Positions 1-8,243 of a stretch of 64,000 bases of DNA are shown one piece after another (positions within the stretch are counted from its first letter, which is position 1; every line of letters begins with the position of its first letter). A program made the translations under genes and the position numbers. The notes below the pieces were generated by a model. It did not search any database and had not been told where the DNA came from. It saw only the letters and a program-made list of their open reading frames with translations. The DNA comes from Bradyrhizobium hipponense (GTDB lineage: Bacteria; Pseudomonadota; Alphaproteobacteria; Rhizobiales; Xanthobacteraceae), in contig NZ_VSTH01000007.1 of NCBI RefSeq assembly GCF_008123965.1, positions 1 to 64,000 on the forward strand, read 5' to 3'.

Positions 1-103
1 ATGGAATCGATCGTCTAGTTTGGCACCACGTGGAGCATGAGAATGACCACCGGCGAGCGGAAGAAAATCGTTTCGGCTGCAACTCTCTAATCGGCGATTT
101 TTT

Positions 104-385
104 CTACTTTGAGCCATTGCCGCGCAATAACCGTCCCTGCTCGGTCAACCACTTGGCGCGCGCGAGGTGACTCTGGTATGCGCGGCGCGCACGATCCGGC
201 TCGCGCTCCGCATCGATATGCAGCACTACCCAGGCGACTTCCGTCCACTCAGCCCCTTCGCTGTCAGCCTGCAGGAGGCGAATGTACGTGACGACATGCT
301 GTTCGTCATAGGCCGTCAGAATCTGTTCTGTGGGCGCGGCGTCGGCGACATCGGGATCGAGCGGCGGATTCTTCATAAACTCCAT
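104..385 (-). CDS. DUF2285-like small protein of integrative elements
   Basis: A 93-residue acidic protein with no signal peptide or membrane segment. The central stretch (YDEQHVVTYIRLLQADSEG, then EREPDRARRAYQSHLARAKW) resembles the DUF2285 proteins common in rhizobial integrative and conjugative elements; this is from memory of the family, not a search. Its function is unknown, and members lie beside DUF736 and XRE genes as here. The start may be Met1 or Met4; the latter has GGAG a few bases upstream. It is transcribed away from the XRE gene at 514. It supports reading the first 3 kb as element debris. Confidence 0.6.
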   Translation of the reverse strand: MEFMKNPPLDPDVADAAPTEQILTAYDEQHVVTYIRLLQADSEGAEWTEVAWVVLHIDAEREPDRARRAYQSHLARAKWLTEQGRLLRGNGSK

Positions 386-513
386 GCCTTAGATTAGACA
401 ATTTCTAACACGCAGGCCGGAACAGGCTGAAGTTTAGTCGCGAGACCGGACCTGCACATTTTGTCGAGAATACTCCGTGGTGAAATACTCTTCAAGGACG
501 TGCCCTCTCGCGT

Positions 514-750
514 ATGGACATACGCGAGGTACTTGCAATCAATTTGCGGAAGCTCCGACAGGCGCGCGGTTTGTCCCAGGAGGAATTGGCCCACAGGGCG
601 GATATTGACCGCACCTATATCAGCGCGCTCGAACGAAGCGTCTATGCGGCGGGTATCGACGTTGTCGATCGGTTGGCGCGTAGCCTGGGTGTAGAGGCAG
701 CCGATCTGCTGACTCGTCCCAAGCGAAAGACACGGGACCAGGCCGACTAG
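514..750 (+). CDS. XRE-family helix-turn-helix transcriptional regulator
   Basis: The 78-residue protein is almost entirely one Cro/C1-type HTH domain. Residues 8-60 hold the five-helix pattern, including LRQARGLSQEELAHRADI and the recognition helix RTYISALER, followed by a hydrophobic helix (VVDRLARSLGV). Such single-domain proteins bind operator DNA as dimers and often control conjugative or mobile elements. It lies between DUF2285 and DUF736 genes, a common arrangement in rhizobial elements. No sensor domain is present. The fold call is secure; the target is not known. Confidence 0.85.
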   Translation: MDIREVLAINLRKLRQARGLSQEELAHRADIDRTYISALERSVYAAGIDVVDRLARSLGVEAADLLTRPKRKTRDQAD

Positions 751-848
751 CTCATGCGAGCCACTCGGTCCTTTGGCGGGCGCCGGCTGATGCGCACCAG
801 AATGAGAAGCCCCGCCCGGCGGACCGGACGGGGCTTGGTGGGGCGATC

Positions 849-1169
849 TTAATCGCCGTTCTTGCGCGGCCGCGACCAGAGGAGGGTGTAGCCTTCGCCG
901 CCTTCCTCGTCGAACAGGTTCGCGTAGATCGGCGCGTTGAAGGACGGATCGTCGAGCTTGAGCGAGAGATAATCGCGGCCCTCTTCGGAGCGCTTCGACC
1001 AGGCTGCCCCAATTTCGGCGCGGCCCAGGTAGATGCGGTGGCTGGGAGCGTTGTCGTTGGAGCGGTTGGTCTCGGCGACGATGCGGACGCCCTTGGCCTG
1101 CAAACTCAGGGTGATGATTTCGCCCTGGAAATCGTTGCCAACTTTCTTGAAAGAACCGATGTTAGCCAT
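849..1169 (-). CDS. DUF736 family protein
   Basis: A 106-residue protein matching the DUF736 family throughout: start MANIGSFKK, middle SHRIYLGRAEIGAAWSK, then LSLKLDDPSFNAPIYANL and C-terminal LLWSRPRK. The start at 1169 is fixed by a strong AGGAGAAG ribosome site just upstream. DUF736 proteins are small soluble proteins of unknown role, nearly always found in conjugative plasmids and integrative elements of Alphaproteobacteria. A decayed second copy lies about 400 bases away in the opposite orientation, which suggests duplication or rearrangement of the element. Confidence 0.9.
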   Translation of the reverse strand: MANIGSFKKVGNDFQGEIITLSLQAKGVRIVAETNRSNDNAPSHRIYLGRAEIGAAWSKRSEEGRDYLSLKLDDPSFNAPIYANLFDEEGGEGYTLLWSRPRKNGD

Positions 1170-1546
1170 CTCACTTCTCCTGTTGTGTTTCGAGCCCGCG
1201 ACCACCGCGGCCTCGATGGCGATCTAGGGGCCGATGACGATCGGCGACGCACCCGCATGGGCCAAAGCGCAGCGGAGGACGCCGTTGTGGCGAGTTTCTT
1301 GTCTCGCGAGGAATGGGCGAAGCCCAGGGGAAGAAAGTCGCATCAACGGCGTTGCGGCGCAGACGATCGAGGCGCAGCCGGTCTTCGGCCAGATCAAGCC
1401 ATCAAAGAGGCCACGTGGTCTGCGTGCTGAACCGCAATCTTGAGGAGAAGTCTGGCGAATCTCGGTTCTGCTGAACAAGAGGTTGGTACGGTTCGGCGCA
1501 GAAAGAGAAACTATCTGCCGCAAAGGGCGGTATCGTCCCGGCAGGA

Positions 1547-1750
1547 ATGATCGAGCGCGGCGCGCCGCTCCACCGCAGCTATGTGGGCCAGACAGAAATT
1601 GGTAGGGCTCGCTTAAAGCGCTCCCAGGAGAAGCGCTGTTACTTTTCGCTCAAGCTCGACGATCCCTCGTTCAACGTGGCAGCCCTGTGCTACCTTGCTG
1701 GACCGATGATGGCGACGAAGCCTCATCACTCATGCGTGGCGGCTGCGAGA
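1547..1750 (+). pseudogene. Frameshifted DUF736 remnant
   Basis: The reading frame from 1547 gives APLHRSYVGQTEIGRARLKR and YFSLKLDDPSFN, which align with the intact DUF736 protein at 849-1169. The match stops at about 1680. It resumes in another frame from 1705 (DDGDEASSLMRGG, against DEEGGEGYTLLWSRP). The N-terminal third is missing. This is therefore a truncated, frameshifted copy on the opposite strand from the intact gene. It overlaps the end of a second broken gene on the minus strand. Confidence 0.65.
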
Positions 1751-2204
1751 ACTTGTTGAGGCATATTCCCCGCCACCCCGGCCGACTCCAACGGGCGGGT
1801 TTCCGCGAAAGCGGTCAAGCGCGTCCATGCCGTGCCGCCGATGCAAACCGCACCTAGGCAAGCAAAGGCCTCGCGCCAAGCCAGCGAAGGCACCCCGATC
1901 TGCGACACGGCAAACACTACATGATAGCCAGCGACGGCGGCGTGAACAGCGAACGCTGTCGCGATCGCGATGCGCAAGACCAAGGACCGAGTAACGGCAA
2001 CGGCGACCTGACCGAGGACAAGCGTCAGCGCACCACCGGCAGTTCCGAGAAGCAGCGCGCCAACGACACCAGTGCCGGTCTGTGACGCCGTCATCCCGAT
2101 ACTCAGTGCGACGAAAAACGGCAGGCATACGCTGCGAGGGCAAAGATCACCCAGCAGAACAGACCGATACCAAGTATGTTGAGAACAAGCCCAAACGCGA
2201 GCAT
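1726..2204 (-). pseudogene. Frameshifted small membrane protein of an integrative element
   Basis: Two frames join into one membrane protein. From an ATG at 2204 the first frame gives MLAFGLVLNILGIGLF and CWVIFALAAYA. Near 2121-2128 the match shifts to the frame encoding PFFVALSIGMTASQTG, which continues through three more hydrophobic segments to a stop at 1726. A single lost base (Ala-Leu-Pro junction) explains the shift. About four membrane helices are visible. I do not know the function; similar short membrane proteins accompany DUF736 and ArdC genes in rhizobial elements. An uninterrupted upstream frame extends further but has no protein-like composition. Confidence 0.5.
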
Positions 2205-2264
2205 GGTGGTGGCTCCATGTGCATAGATTTATCAATCGCGCCTTCCACCACCACGGCGCAAGTT

Positions 2265-3161
2265 CTAATGTAGAAATCGGAAACGAGGCGGAGTTGCGGC
2301 AGCTGCAACTCCGCTTTGACGCCCTGGATGCGATAAGACGGCGCTCACGCGCCGCCGAACCTCCAAACGGGGATGCCGAGCCGCTTCGCCGAGCGAAGCG
2401 CAACTGAACGCAGACGAGATTTCCGCAACCAACTCCTCAAACGCGTACTTCCTGGTTCCATAGCTGCCCGACAAGTCGCGGTTGAGACGTGAGGGATGGC
2501 CGCTGGCATGCGCCAGCTCATGCAAGGCCGTTCGATGCCAATTGATCGGCTCGAAATAGGCTTGCGGTGGGGGCACCTGCACATAGTCTTCCGTCGGCAA
2601 ATAGAAGGCGCGGTTGCCGCCGATGCGGAAGTCGATGCCGGTCGCCTCGATCAAGTATTCGACCTGCGGCTCGATCAGGCCTGGCGGCGGAGGCGGCGCC
2701 GTCGTCGCGATCTCTGGAGGCAGGCCGTCGCATTGATCGCTGTTGAAGATCGTGAAGCGCTTGAGGAACGGAATGGCCTGCGCTTCCTCACCGTTCTCGC
2801 TCGCGCGGCGCTTTTCGTCGACCGGAACAAAGCGTTCGGCATAGACGAGGGTCGTGCCGCGCTCGCCCTTGCGGACGTGACCACCGAGCGACAGCGCCTG
2901 GCGGAATGTAAGCCAGCTCTGACCTGTAAATCCGTGTTCGGTCGCTGCACCCCATAGAATCAAAATATTTATGCCACTGTATGGACGGCCGGTAGCGGCG
3001 CTCTTCGGCAACGCCAAAGGCGCCTTCGCGGCCGCCGTGCCCCAAGGCTGCACCCACGGCACTCGGCCAGCCTCCAGCTCGGCGATGATCTTGTTGGTGA
3101 TGTCGTCATAAAGGCTTCTCCGGTCCTCACCGGTGCGCGCCCGAGGATAATGTCTGGACAT
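2265..3161 (-). CDS. ArdC-like antirestriction/zincin protein with altered C-terminus
   Basis: A 298-residue protein with the ArdC N-terminal DNA-binding domain (residues 15-130; SLYDDITNKIIAELEAG, TFRQALSLGGHVRKGERG) and the metallopeptidase-like domain. The zinc motif HELAH is near residue 212 and the downstream Glu in FEELVAEISSAF. ArdC proteins protect incoming plasmid DNA from restriction. After the segment FSCASLG the usual ending is replaced by an arginine- and alanine-rich tail (EAARHPRLEVRRR), so the last 40-50 residues have been lost by frameshift or recombination. The zinc core is intact, so activity cannot be excluded. The gene belongs to the element debris at the left end. Confidence 0.75.
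   Translation of the reverse strand: MSRHYPRARTGEDRRSLYDDITNKIIAELEAGRVPWVQPWGTAAAKAPLALPKSAATGRPYSGINILILWGAATEHGFTGQSWLTFRQALSLGGHVRKGERGTTLVYAERFVPVDEKRRASENGEEAQAIPFLKRFTIFNSDQCDGLPPEIATTAPPPPPGLIEPQVEYLIEATGIDFRIGGNRAFYLPTEDYVQVPPPQAYFEPINWHRTALHELAHASGHPSRLNRDLSGSYGTRKYAFEELVAEISSAFSCASLGEAARHPRLEVRRRVSAVLSHPGRQSGVAAAATPPRFRFLH
2288..2314. repeat. Perfect 10-bp inverted repeat (hairpin)
   Basis: GCGGAGTTGC and GCAACTCCGC flank a 7-base loop. The hairpin lies inside the abnormal 3' end of the ArdC-like gene. It may be a terminator or recombination scar brought in when the gene's end was replaced; there is no long T run on either side. Confidence 0.5.
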
Positions 3162-3662
3162 CGCGGATCTCCGCGGCGGGCGCCGCGAGCCTCTCTCGCA
3201 GCCTGTAACCCGTCACGGCAAAACCGCGCGGCACTCTGACTCTCGCCTCTACATGAAAGAATGCGAAATCTGCGACGCAGCCCGCCTTCTATCGGAAGTT
3301 CATGGGATTACGTTGAGCTACCCAGGGCCGCAGGCCCGACCAGGCGTGCGCCAGCGGCGCATCGCCGTAACGGAAAATGGCACCCGGAGAGCGTGAGCAT
3401 AGCGACCCGAAGGGACACGCGGGTCCGAGTGCAGCGACGAGACCGGTTCAATAGCGGCACCCGGGAACGGGGCAGTGATAGCGGTCGCCGCAGGCGAGCC
3501 CCTTTTCCGAGTGCCCCCGGCGAGGAGCTCCGTAGCTCTTGCGCGAGGGATCGAAGCCGCACGGCCGAGACGCAAAGCGGCTCGGTTCACGAGAGCCCGA
3601 TGCGCCGGCAGCCGCACGCGCTCTGGCCGAGCAAAACTCCGCCAAAACTTGAATCAGCGGAT
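3162..3662. other. Gene-poor stretch
   Basis: About 500 bases without a convincing gene. One plus-strand frame is open over most of it, but its product is dominated by Arg, Ser and Pro and has no domain, hydrophobic core or ribosome site. I read it as non-coding DNA between the mobile debris and the thermonuclease region. Confidence 0.5.
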
Positions 3663-3845
3663 CTAGATTTCCTCGCGCGCGTTCGTCTGCGCGTCATAGA
3701 TCCTGATCTGAAGCATGGGAAAACGCTTCTTTAGTTCTTCGCCACCTGCCCTGGCGCCATATCTGGTTGCAAATTCGGCCGTCCACTTCAAGCGCGTAAC
3801 CAGAGGCCGGCAATTCACCGGTAGCTGCAACCATTTCATTTCCAT
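3663..3845 (-). CDS. Small hypothetical protein
   Basis: From the ATG at 3845 the frame encodes 60 residues with sensible composition (MEMKWLQLPVNCRPLVTRLK, then YGARAGGEELKKRFPMLQI). The longer open frame upstream is rich in His and Ser and overlaps the thermonuclease tail, so I prefer the internal start. No membrane segment or known motif was recognised. It follows the thermonuclease on the same strand, so co-transcription is possible. The ribosome site is weak. Confidence 0.35.
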   Translation of the reverse strand: MEMKWLQLPVNCRPLVTRLKWTAEFATRYGARAGGEELKKRFPMLQIRIYDAQTNAREEI

Positions 3846-3873
3846 TCTGCAGTGAGGTGATTGGGAATGATGG

Positions 3874-4482
3874 CTAGCGTGAGTCGCCCAAACCGCGCCA
3901 GAGCCACCTGCCCAAGCCCGGTGATTGGCGAACGCGCTGTGGATTGGCGCCTCGCAGGGATCGCTCAAGGATGGGCATTTGCGTCATCCGAACAGGCGGC
4001 TTTCCACTTGCGCGGATGCATGCACGATAGAGCCACGGCTCCACATAACTGCCCTTCCAGAGTCCCTGGCCGGTGCGCTCAGCCTCGCGCTGAGCTTCGT
4101 GATACCTGCCCTTCGAGTATTGAGGCCAATCCAACGCAAGGCCGTTGCGTACAAGCCATTCAGCGAGATCCTTGCCTGCGACGGAGCAGGTCGCGACCGT
4201 GCGGCCATATGGGTCGAGGCTGACTGGAACACAATTGACGGGACGGCGGGCAATGAACGCGTCAAGGTCGTTTGCGGCCTGCGCACCGCAACGATATTGC
4301 AAGCTGTCTTCGCCGCGGCACAGCTGGCTGCTCTCCGGTGCGTCGATGCCCCAAAGCCGAATGCGCACTCCATGCATTTCCAGCGTGTCGCCGTCGATCA
4401 CGCTGGCCTGTCCCACAAAATCATCGGCCAGCGCCACGCTCGACATAATGGCGAGAATCAATCCGACAGAGGTCCGACGCAT
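3874..4482 (-). CDS. Secreted thermonuclease-family (SNase-like) protein, frameshifted tail
   Basis: The ATG at 4482 gives a 19-residue signal peptide (MRRTSVGLILAIMSSVALA), then the staphylococcal-nuclease fold. Active-site elements are present: DGDTLE, the RLWGIDAPES loop with Arg, Asp and Glu, and the second Arg in DPYGRTVATC. The mature protein probably cleaves nucleic acid in the periplasm or outside. The end is odd: after RASGKPP the frame runs on for about 35 unrelated residues to 3874. The next frame over gives Ser-Asp-Asp-Ala-Asn-Ala-His-Pro and a stop at 3965-3967, the expected family ending. One missing base near 3994 therefore changes only the last residues, and the catalytic domain is intact. 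Confidence 0.85.
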   Translation of the reverse strand: MRRTSVGLILAIMSSVALADDFVGQASVIDGDTLEMHGVRIRLWGIDAPESSQLCRGEDSLQYRCGAQAANDLDAFIARRPVNCVPVSLDPYGRTVATCSVAGKDLAEWLVRNGLALDWPQYSKGRYHEAQREAERTGQGLWKGSYVEPWLYRACIRASGKPPVRMTQMPILERSLRGANPQRVRQSPGLGRWLWRGLGDSR

Positions 4483-4545
4483 TCCAATGACCTTGTAGCT
4501 ATCGCAAATCTCGCACATTGGATTTCGACCGGGCTCTCGAGTGGT

Positions 4546-4713
4546 TCAGCGCCGGCAGCTTCGCTGGCCGCTCGGGATAGTGAACTCTCTGCCGCGCAGC
4601 CAGCATCCCTCGAAGCGAGCCCAGAGCAAAATCGCATCCATCTGCCGAGTGAATACATAAATCCTCCAGACGCCGTCATTCCTGATAACTTCGCCGGTCG
4701 CGTTGAATGGCAG
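4546..4713 (-). CDS. Small hypothetical protein with apparent CTG start
   Basis: This frame encodes about 55 residues (PFNATGEVIRNDGVWRIYVF, then RQMDAILLWARFEGCWLRG) with the balanced aromatic and charged composition of a real small protein. No ATG, GTG or TTG occurs between the upstream in-frame TAA and the conserved-looking start; the codon before PFNATG is CTG at 4713. Either CTG is used or the start codon has mutated from ATG and the gene is silent. No clear ribosome site is present. It lies upstream of the thermonuclease gene on the same strand. Function unknown. Confidence 0.45.
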   Translation of the reverse strand: MPFNATGEVIRNDGVWRIYVFTRQMDAILLWARFEGCWLRGREFTIPSGQRSCRR

Positions 4714-4978
4714 GCTGAACCGGCAAAGCGCGTGTTAAATTTCGTCCCAGCGCGCGCCCCTTGGGATGAGGCAAGGGCGCTGCAGCGCCCTTCACCAGAC
4801 GAGGCGCTGATACCAGACGAGGCTGAAAGTCGTGAGGCGCGACGCGGCTGGTTTTGCACAGGGCGGCGGAACACGTGGACAAGCGCCTGCCCCGACGATT
4901 TGGAATCCCTGCTCTGTGTTAGCAGCCGGAACGAATTGAGGGCCGCAAGGATTCGTCGTTCGCGGAGGAGCGATCTTG

Positions 4979-5245
4979 ATGCTGATGACCAAGGAGCGGC
5001 GGACGGCGATCCGCACTGTACGAGGGTGGGCCATAGCGGTGCTGCAGGAGGTAGGCGCGATCCGCGAGTGTGAGTACCACGGATGGATGAGGGATCGCGC
5101 AGATCCACACGCCCGTGAGCGCGCGTTCGAAATCGCCCGCCAGGATCGGCCATCAGGCCTTTCGCCCGAGGCGGCCACCGGTGCGGTTACCGAGGTCCTG
5201 GATTCGATCGGCGATACCTGCCCCGAATGCCCGCCCGAGGTCTAG
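4979..5245 (+). CDS. Small conserved hypothetical protein
   Basis: An 88-residue soluble protein (MLMTKERRTAIRTVRGWAIA, then LQEVGAIRECEYHGWMRDRA). The sequence is charged, with Cys-Pro-Glu-Cys-Pro near the C-terminus, and has no signal or membrane segment. GGAGGAG at 4964-4970 fixes the start at the ATG at 4979, or the TTG three bases before it. I believe close relatives occur as hypothetical proteins in Bradyrhizobium, but no function is known. It is convergent with the DUF3606 gene. Confidence 0.65.
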   Translation: MLMTKERRTAIRTVRGWAIAVLQEVGAIRECEYHGWMRDRADPHARERAFEIARQDRPSGLSPEAATGAVTEVLDSIGDTCPECPPEV

Positions 5246-5278
5246 GCACGCGCTGGACAATCGACGCAGCAAAGATAA

Positions 5279-5461
5279 CTAGCGCGCGAGACGCTTCTCG
5301 ACGCGCTTCCGGCTGTTGCCGACCTTCTTGACAGCTTTCTTGACCGCTGACGCCGACCGTCCTGTCTTCTTGGACTCGTACCCCAGTTCATACTTTTGCC
5401 CGCCGGCCACACGAGCCCGGTCCTGCTTGCGCCCACGCGCTGTCTTCTTCGCTGCCGCCAT
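5279..5461 (-). CDS. DUF3606 domain protein
   Basis: A 60-residue, strongly basic protein (MAAAKKTARGRKQDRARVAG, then KYELGYESKKTG and VKKAVKKVGNSRKRVE). This is the DUF3606 pattern of small Lys-rich proteins common in Rhizobiales, often in stress-related neighbourhoods. The start at 5461 is set by AGGAGG immediately upstream; the upstream Met at 5494 lacks support. The AVKKVGNSRKKV-type helix suggests nucleic-acid contact, but no function has been shown. Confidence 0.75.
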   Translation of the reverse strand: MAAAKKTARGRKQDRARVAGGQKYELGYESKKTGRSASAVKKAVKKVGNSRKRVEKRLAR

Positions 5462-5589
5462 CGGCTCCTCCTGTCGGATTTGATGACAAACCAACGCAGC
5501 AAAGGATTCACGGGTTCCGGAACGATTCAGTTTGAATCAGCTGTTGCGTGGGTGCTTTAGTGGCGCTTCAGCGTGAAAGATCCGCGCCC

Positions 5590-5900
5590 ATCGGCGTAGA
5601 GGCGCCGTTGCCCGGCTTCATCGGATCGGCCTTGGCAAGGTGCCGTCCGGCGAATCAAGTTCGGCGGCTACCGGGTCCAGGTCCATTTTGCCAACAGGCG
5701 GCCAGGATCTTCACCCGGCGGGGGCACGCTGGACCCACCGCTTCACAAAGGTCGCCCATGATGCCTGGCGCATCAAGGCGACCGCCGCCATCGTCGACGG
5801 CGAGATCGTCGTTCCCGCAGCCGAGGGCACTACCGATTTTTCGGTGTTTCTCTGGAGGGACCCGCTGGCATTCACGCGTGGTTGCCGCCACAAAAACTAA
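5590..5900 (+). pseudogene. Multiply frameshifted ATP-dependent DNA ligase remnant
   Basis: Fragments in all three plus frames match the ligase domain of LigD/LigC-type proteins in order: PGFIGSALA, KVPSGES, IKFGGYRVQVHFANRR (the adenylation motif, with the usual Asp replaced by Gly), IFTRRGH, then WTHRFTKVAHDAWRI and IVDGEIVVPAAEGTTDFSV. The match ends abruptly at about 5855 and a stop follows at 5900. At least three frameshifts and a large 3' truncation make it non-functional. It lies 750 bases upstream of an intact ligase gene that differs clearly in sequence, so it is not a recent tandem copy of that gene. Confidence 0.75.
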
Positions 5901-6511
5901 CCCCGCGCGCGCCGCAAGGCGGCTTCCAATCGCTCCTTCTCCTTATCCCAGCGGACTTGTTCAGTTTGCGATCTTTTCTCAAGAGCCTCGATCTCGGTCT
6001 GGATGGCGGCCGCCCGCTTCGCGTGCTCCTGCTCGGCTTTGGCCAACGCAGCCTGTGCCTTGTCGACCGCCTGCTGACGGCGTTCACGCTCCTTCTGCCT
6101 GGCGGCCTCTTCCCTCGCTCGTTCACGTTCACGGCGCGCCTGCTCCCGTTCGTAGGCGAGAGCGGCCTTCCGCTCCGCAGCCTTGTTGACGGGGCGAGAG
6201 GAAGGCGTCTTGGTCTTCGGGCCTTTCGACTTGCGGGCGGCTTTCGTTGGTCCGCCGCCGCCAAGATTGGTGGGCAGCTCGGCATGTTCGCTGAAAGGCC
6301 GGTCAGTCCCAACCGGGCGCCTGAGAACGACGCCAGGCTTTGCCAAGGTCGCGGCGATGACGTCCGGATCGTGGCTCTCCTTCGCCGCGCCCTGATGGAA
6401 GAGATTGCTGTCGGCACCCCACGCTTCCAGAGCCGCCTTCATGGATGGCGCCGCGATGGCCTGATCGAAAAAGCCCAGCGAGGTCTGATAAGTTTTCAGT
6501 TTCCTGGCCAT
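5897..6511 (-). CDS. Coiled-coil basic protein, TolA-like in composition
   Basis: From the ATG at 6511 the protein has 204 residues. The N-terminal 85 (MARKLKTYQTSLGFFDQAIA, then MKAALEAWGADSNLFHQGAA) look like a small conserved domain. Residues 100-204 form a Lys/Arg/Glu/Ala-rich coiled coil (EREQARRERERAREEAARQK). Automated pipelines often label such proteins cell-envelope TolA, but there is no membrane anchor, so that label comes from composition only. It is divergent from the intact DNA ligase with about 140 bases between starts. A link to repair is possible but not shown. Confidence 0.7.
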   Translation of the reverse strand: MARKLKTYQTSLGFFDQAIAAPSMKAALEAWGADSNLFHQGAAKESHDPDVIAATLAKPGVVLRRPVGTDRPFSEHAELPTNLGGGGPTKAARKSKGPKTKTPSSRPVNKAAERKAALAYEREQARRERERAREEAARQKERERRQQAVDKAQAALAKAEQEHAKRAAAIQTEIEALEKRSQTEQVRWDKEKERLEAALRRARG

Positions 6512-6653
6512 CTGTCTGATCCGCCCTCCCCGATCGATCGTCAACGTCGCGCACGTCACGGCGCCTGCGGAACATGACGCGGCCTCGTAGCGTTCCCTAA
6601 TCCTTGAAGGACTTCCATGCATTTCGGAACGCGCTCTTAAGGATTGACCTCGG

Positions 6654-7601
6654 ATGAGCCGGACGTCGACCCTCCCCAAGCGCCTGCAGCCGATGCTTGC
6701 TACGCTCACCGACGCGCCATTCGACGACCCCGGCTGGGTTTTCGAGGACAAGTACGACGGCTTCCGGATGGTCGCGGAAATCCGGCGGGGCGAGGTTGCG
6801 CTCTACAGCCGCAACGGCAAGATCATCAGCCGCAGTTATATCGAGGTCGCCAAAACGCTGGAGGGCGTGAAGGGCGACGCCGTAATCGATGGTGAACTCA
6901 TCGCGATCGGTAAGGACGGCCTCTCGCATTTCCAGCTGCTTCAAAACGCGCTGCGTCATGAGGCGAAGCTGCTGTATTGCGCCTTCGATCTCATGTTTGA
7001 GAACGGAGTGGACTTGCGCAAGCAGCCTCTTCTCGAGCGCAAGAAGCGCCTGAAGGCAATTCTGCCGCGCGACAAGCTGATCGCCTTCAGCGCTCACCGT
7101 AAAGGGAACGGCACGAAATTCTTCGCCGAGGCCGAGCGGAACGGTCTCGAAGGCATCATGGCGAAGCGCGCCGACAGCGCGTATGCGTCCGGTAGCCGGA
7201 CCTCGGATTGGCTGAAGATCAAGACGGCAAAGCGGCAGGAAGTGGTGATCGCCGGCTTCACGGCGCCCAGGCGCACCAGGCCGTTCTTCGGCGCCCTGGT
7301 CCTCGCCGTGCGGGAAGACGACGCCTGGCGCTACATCGGACATGTCGGCACTGGCTTCAGCCACAAGGTCCTGGAAGACCTCCATGCCAAGCTGGTGAAG
7401 CTGACGGCCGCTAAATCACCCTTTCCTGCCAAGGTGAAGGACGAGGCCGTCACGACTTGGGTCAGGCCCTCGATGGTCGCCGAGGTCAGATTCGCGGAGT
7501 GGACGAGCAAGGGCGAACTGCGCCAGCCCGTCTACCTCGGGCTCAGATCCGACAAGCGGGCGAAGGATGTCGTGCGCGAGCGAGAACGTCCGCGCAAATA
7601 G
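6654..7601 (+). CDS. ATP-dependent DNA ligase, LigD-type ligase module only
   Basis: A 315-residue protein with the adenylation domain (residues 10-190) and the OB-fold (200-310). The AMP-accepting lysine is K33 in EDKYDGFR. Other nucleotidyltransferase motifs are VIDGELIAI, LEGIMAKR and DWLKIKTAKRQE. It lacks the polymerase and nuclease modules of full LigD, and so resembles the stand-alone ligases that accompany bacterial end joining. AAGGA lies 10 bases before the ATG. It is divergent from the coiled-coil gene. No ku gene is in the window. Confidence 0.9.
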   Translation: MSRTSTLPKRLQPMLATLTDAPFDDPGWVFEDKYDGFRMVAEIRRGEVALYSRNGKIISRSYIEVAKTLEGVKGDAVIDGELIAIGKDGLSHFQLLQNALRHEAKLLYCAFDLMFENGVDLRKQPLLERKKRLKAILPRDKLIAFSAHRKGNGTKFFAEAERNGLEGIMAKRADSAYASGSRTSDWLKIKTAKRQEVVIAGFTAPRRTRPFFGALVLAVREDDAWRYIGHVGTGFSHKVLEDLHAKLVKLTAAKSPFPAKVKDEAVTTWVRPSMVAEVRFAEWTSKGELRQPVYLGLRSDKRAKDVVRERERPRK

Positions 7602-7886
7602 CGCTTCCCTTCGGGCGTAACCGGCAGGCGGAACGAATTAAGGCATTCGCCTCCTCCGCTGTGAATTCCCTCCGCGCTGGTGCGCTCAGTCGCCTTCAAG
7701 GTCGTGGATTTCCGGTCGCATGCCCTCAGGCGTGACTTCGAGCGTCGCAAGCGTGATCGGCAGCTTGAAGCGCCGCGGTCTGACCCAGTGTGATCCAGCA
7801 CACGGAACGATGGGCCGATGAGTCCTATCGTCCAATCATCGAACGGCAATCAAGCGGTTCGAATTGACCCAGAAAGGACTACTCCC

Positions 7887-8153
7887 ATGTTTCGCTCCAT
7901 CCTCATCGTCTCCGCCGCCGTCCTCTCACTCACTGCTTCGAGCGCGTATGCTGGCAACTCCTCTTCCATCGTGCAGAACGGCAACGGCAACGCGGCCGAA
8001 ACCTTCCAGAAAGGCCGCAACAACGACAGCCAGGTCATTCAGTTCGGCAACGGCAACGGCGCTGGCATCCATCAGGTCGGCCGCAACAACAACGCCGGCA
8101 TCGGCCAGAGTGGCGACGGCAACTACGCTGGTGTGTGGCAGCGCCGCCACTGA
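7887..8153 (+). CDS. Exported curlin-repeat protein (CsgA/B-like)
   Basis: An 88-residue protein with a clear signal peptide (residues 1-22, ending SSAYA), then four curlin-type repeats of the form Q-x-G-x-x-N-x-A: SSIVQNGNGNAAETFQKGR, SQVIQFGNGNGAGIHQVGR and AGIGQSGDGNYAGVWQ. This pattern builds the beta-solenoid of amyloid curli. AGAAAGGA upstream of the ATG at 7887 sets the start; an upstream in-frame ATG has no such site. It is the first of four co-directional genes carrying curlin repeats. No csgG, csgE or csgF is visible in the window. Confidence 0.85.
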   Translation: MFRSILIVSAAVLSLTASSAYAGNSSSIVQNGNGNAAETFQKGRNNDSQVIQFGNGNGAGIHQVGRNNNAGIGQSGDGNYAGVWQRRH

Positions 8154-8243
8154 TCACCTGATCTCGCTTCGCGCGGAAAGGAAACGTGACGGACCCGTCC
8201 CTCACATTCCTTTCCGCCCCGCGAACCTCGAAAGGAGAAACCC

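Noticed and set aside
3261..3734. 157-codon plus-strand open frame
   Set aside because: Arg/Ser/Pro-rich product without domain or ribosome site; typical of high-GC noncoding frames.
4458..5153. Long minus-strand frame opposite the small genes at 4.5-5.2 kb
   Set aside because: Low-complexity Arg/Ser/Ala composition; shadow of genes on both strands.
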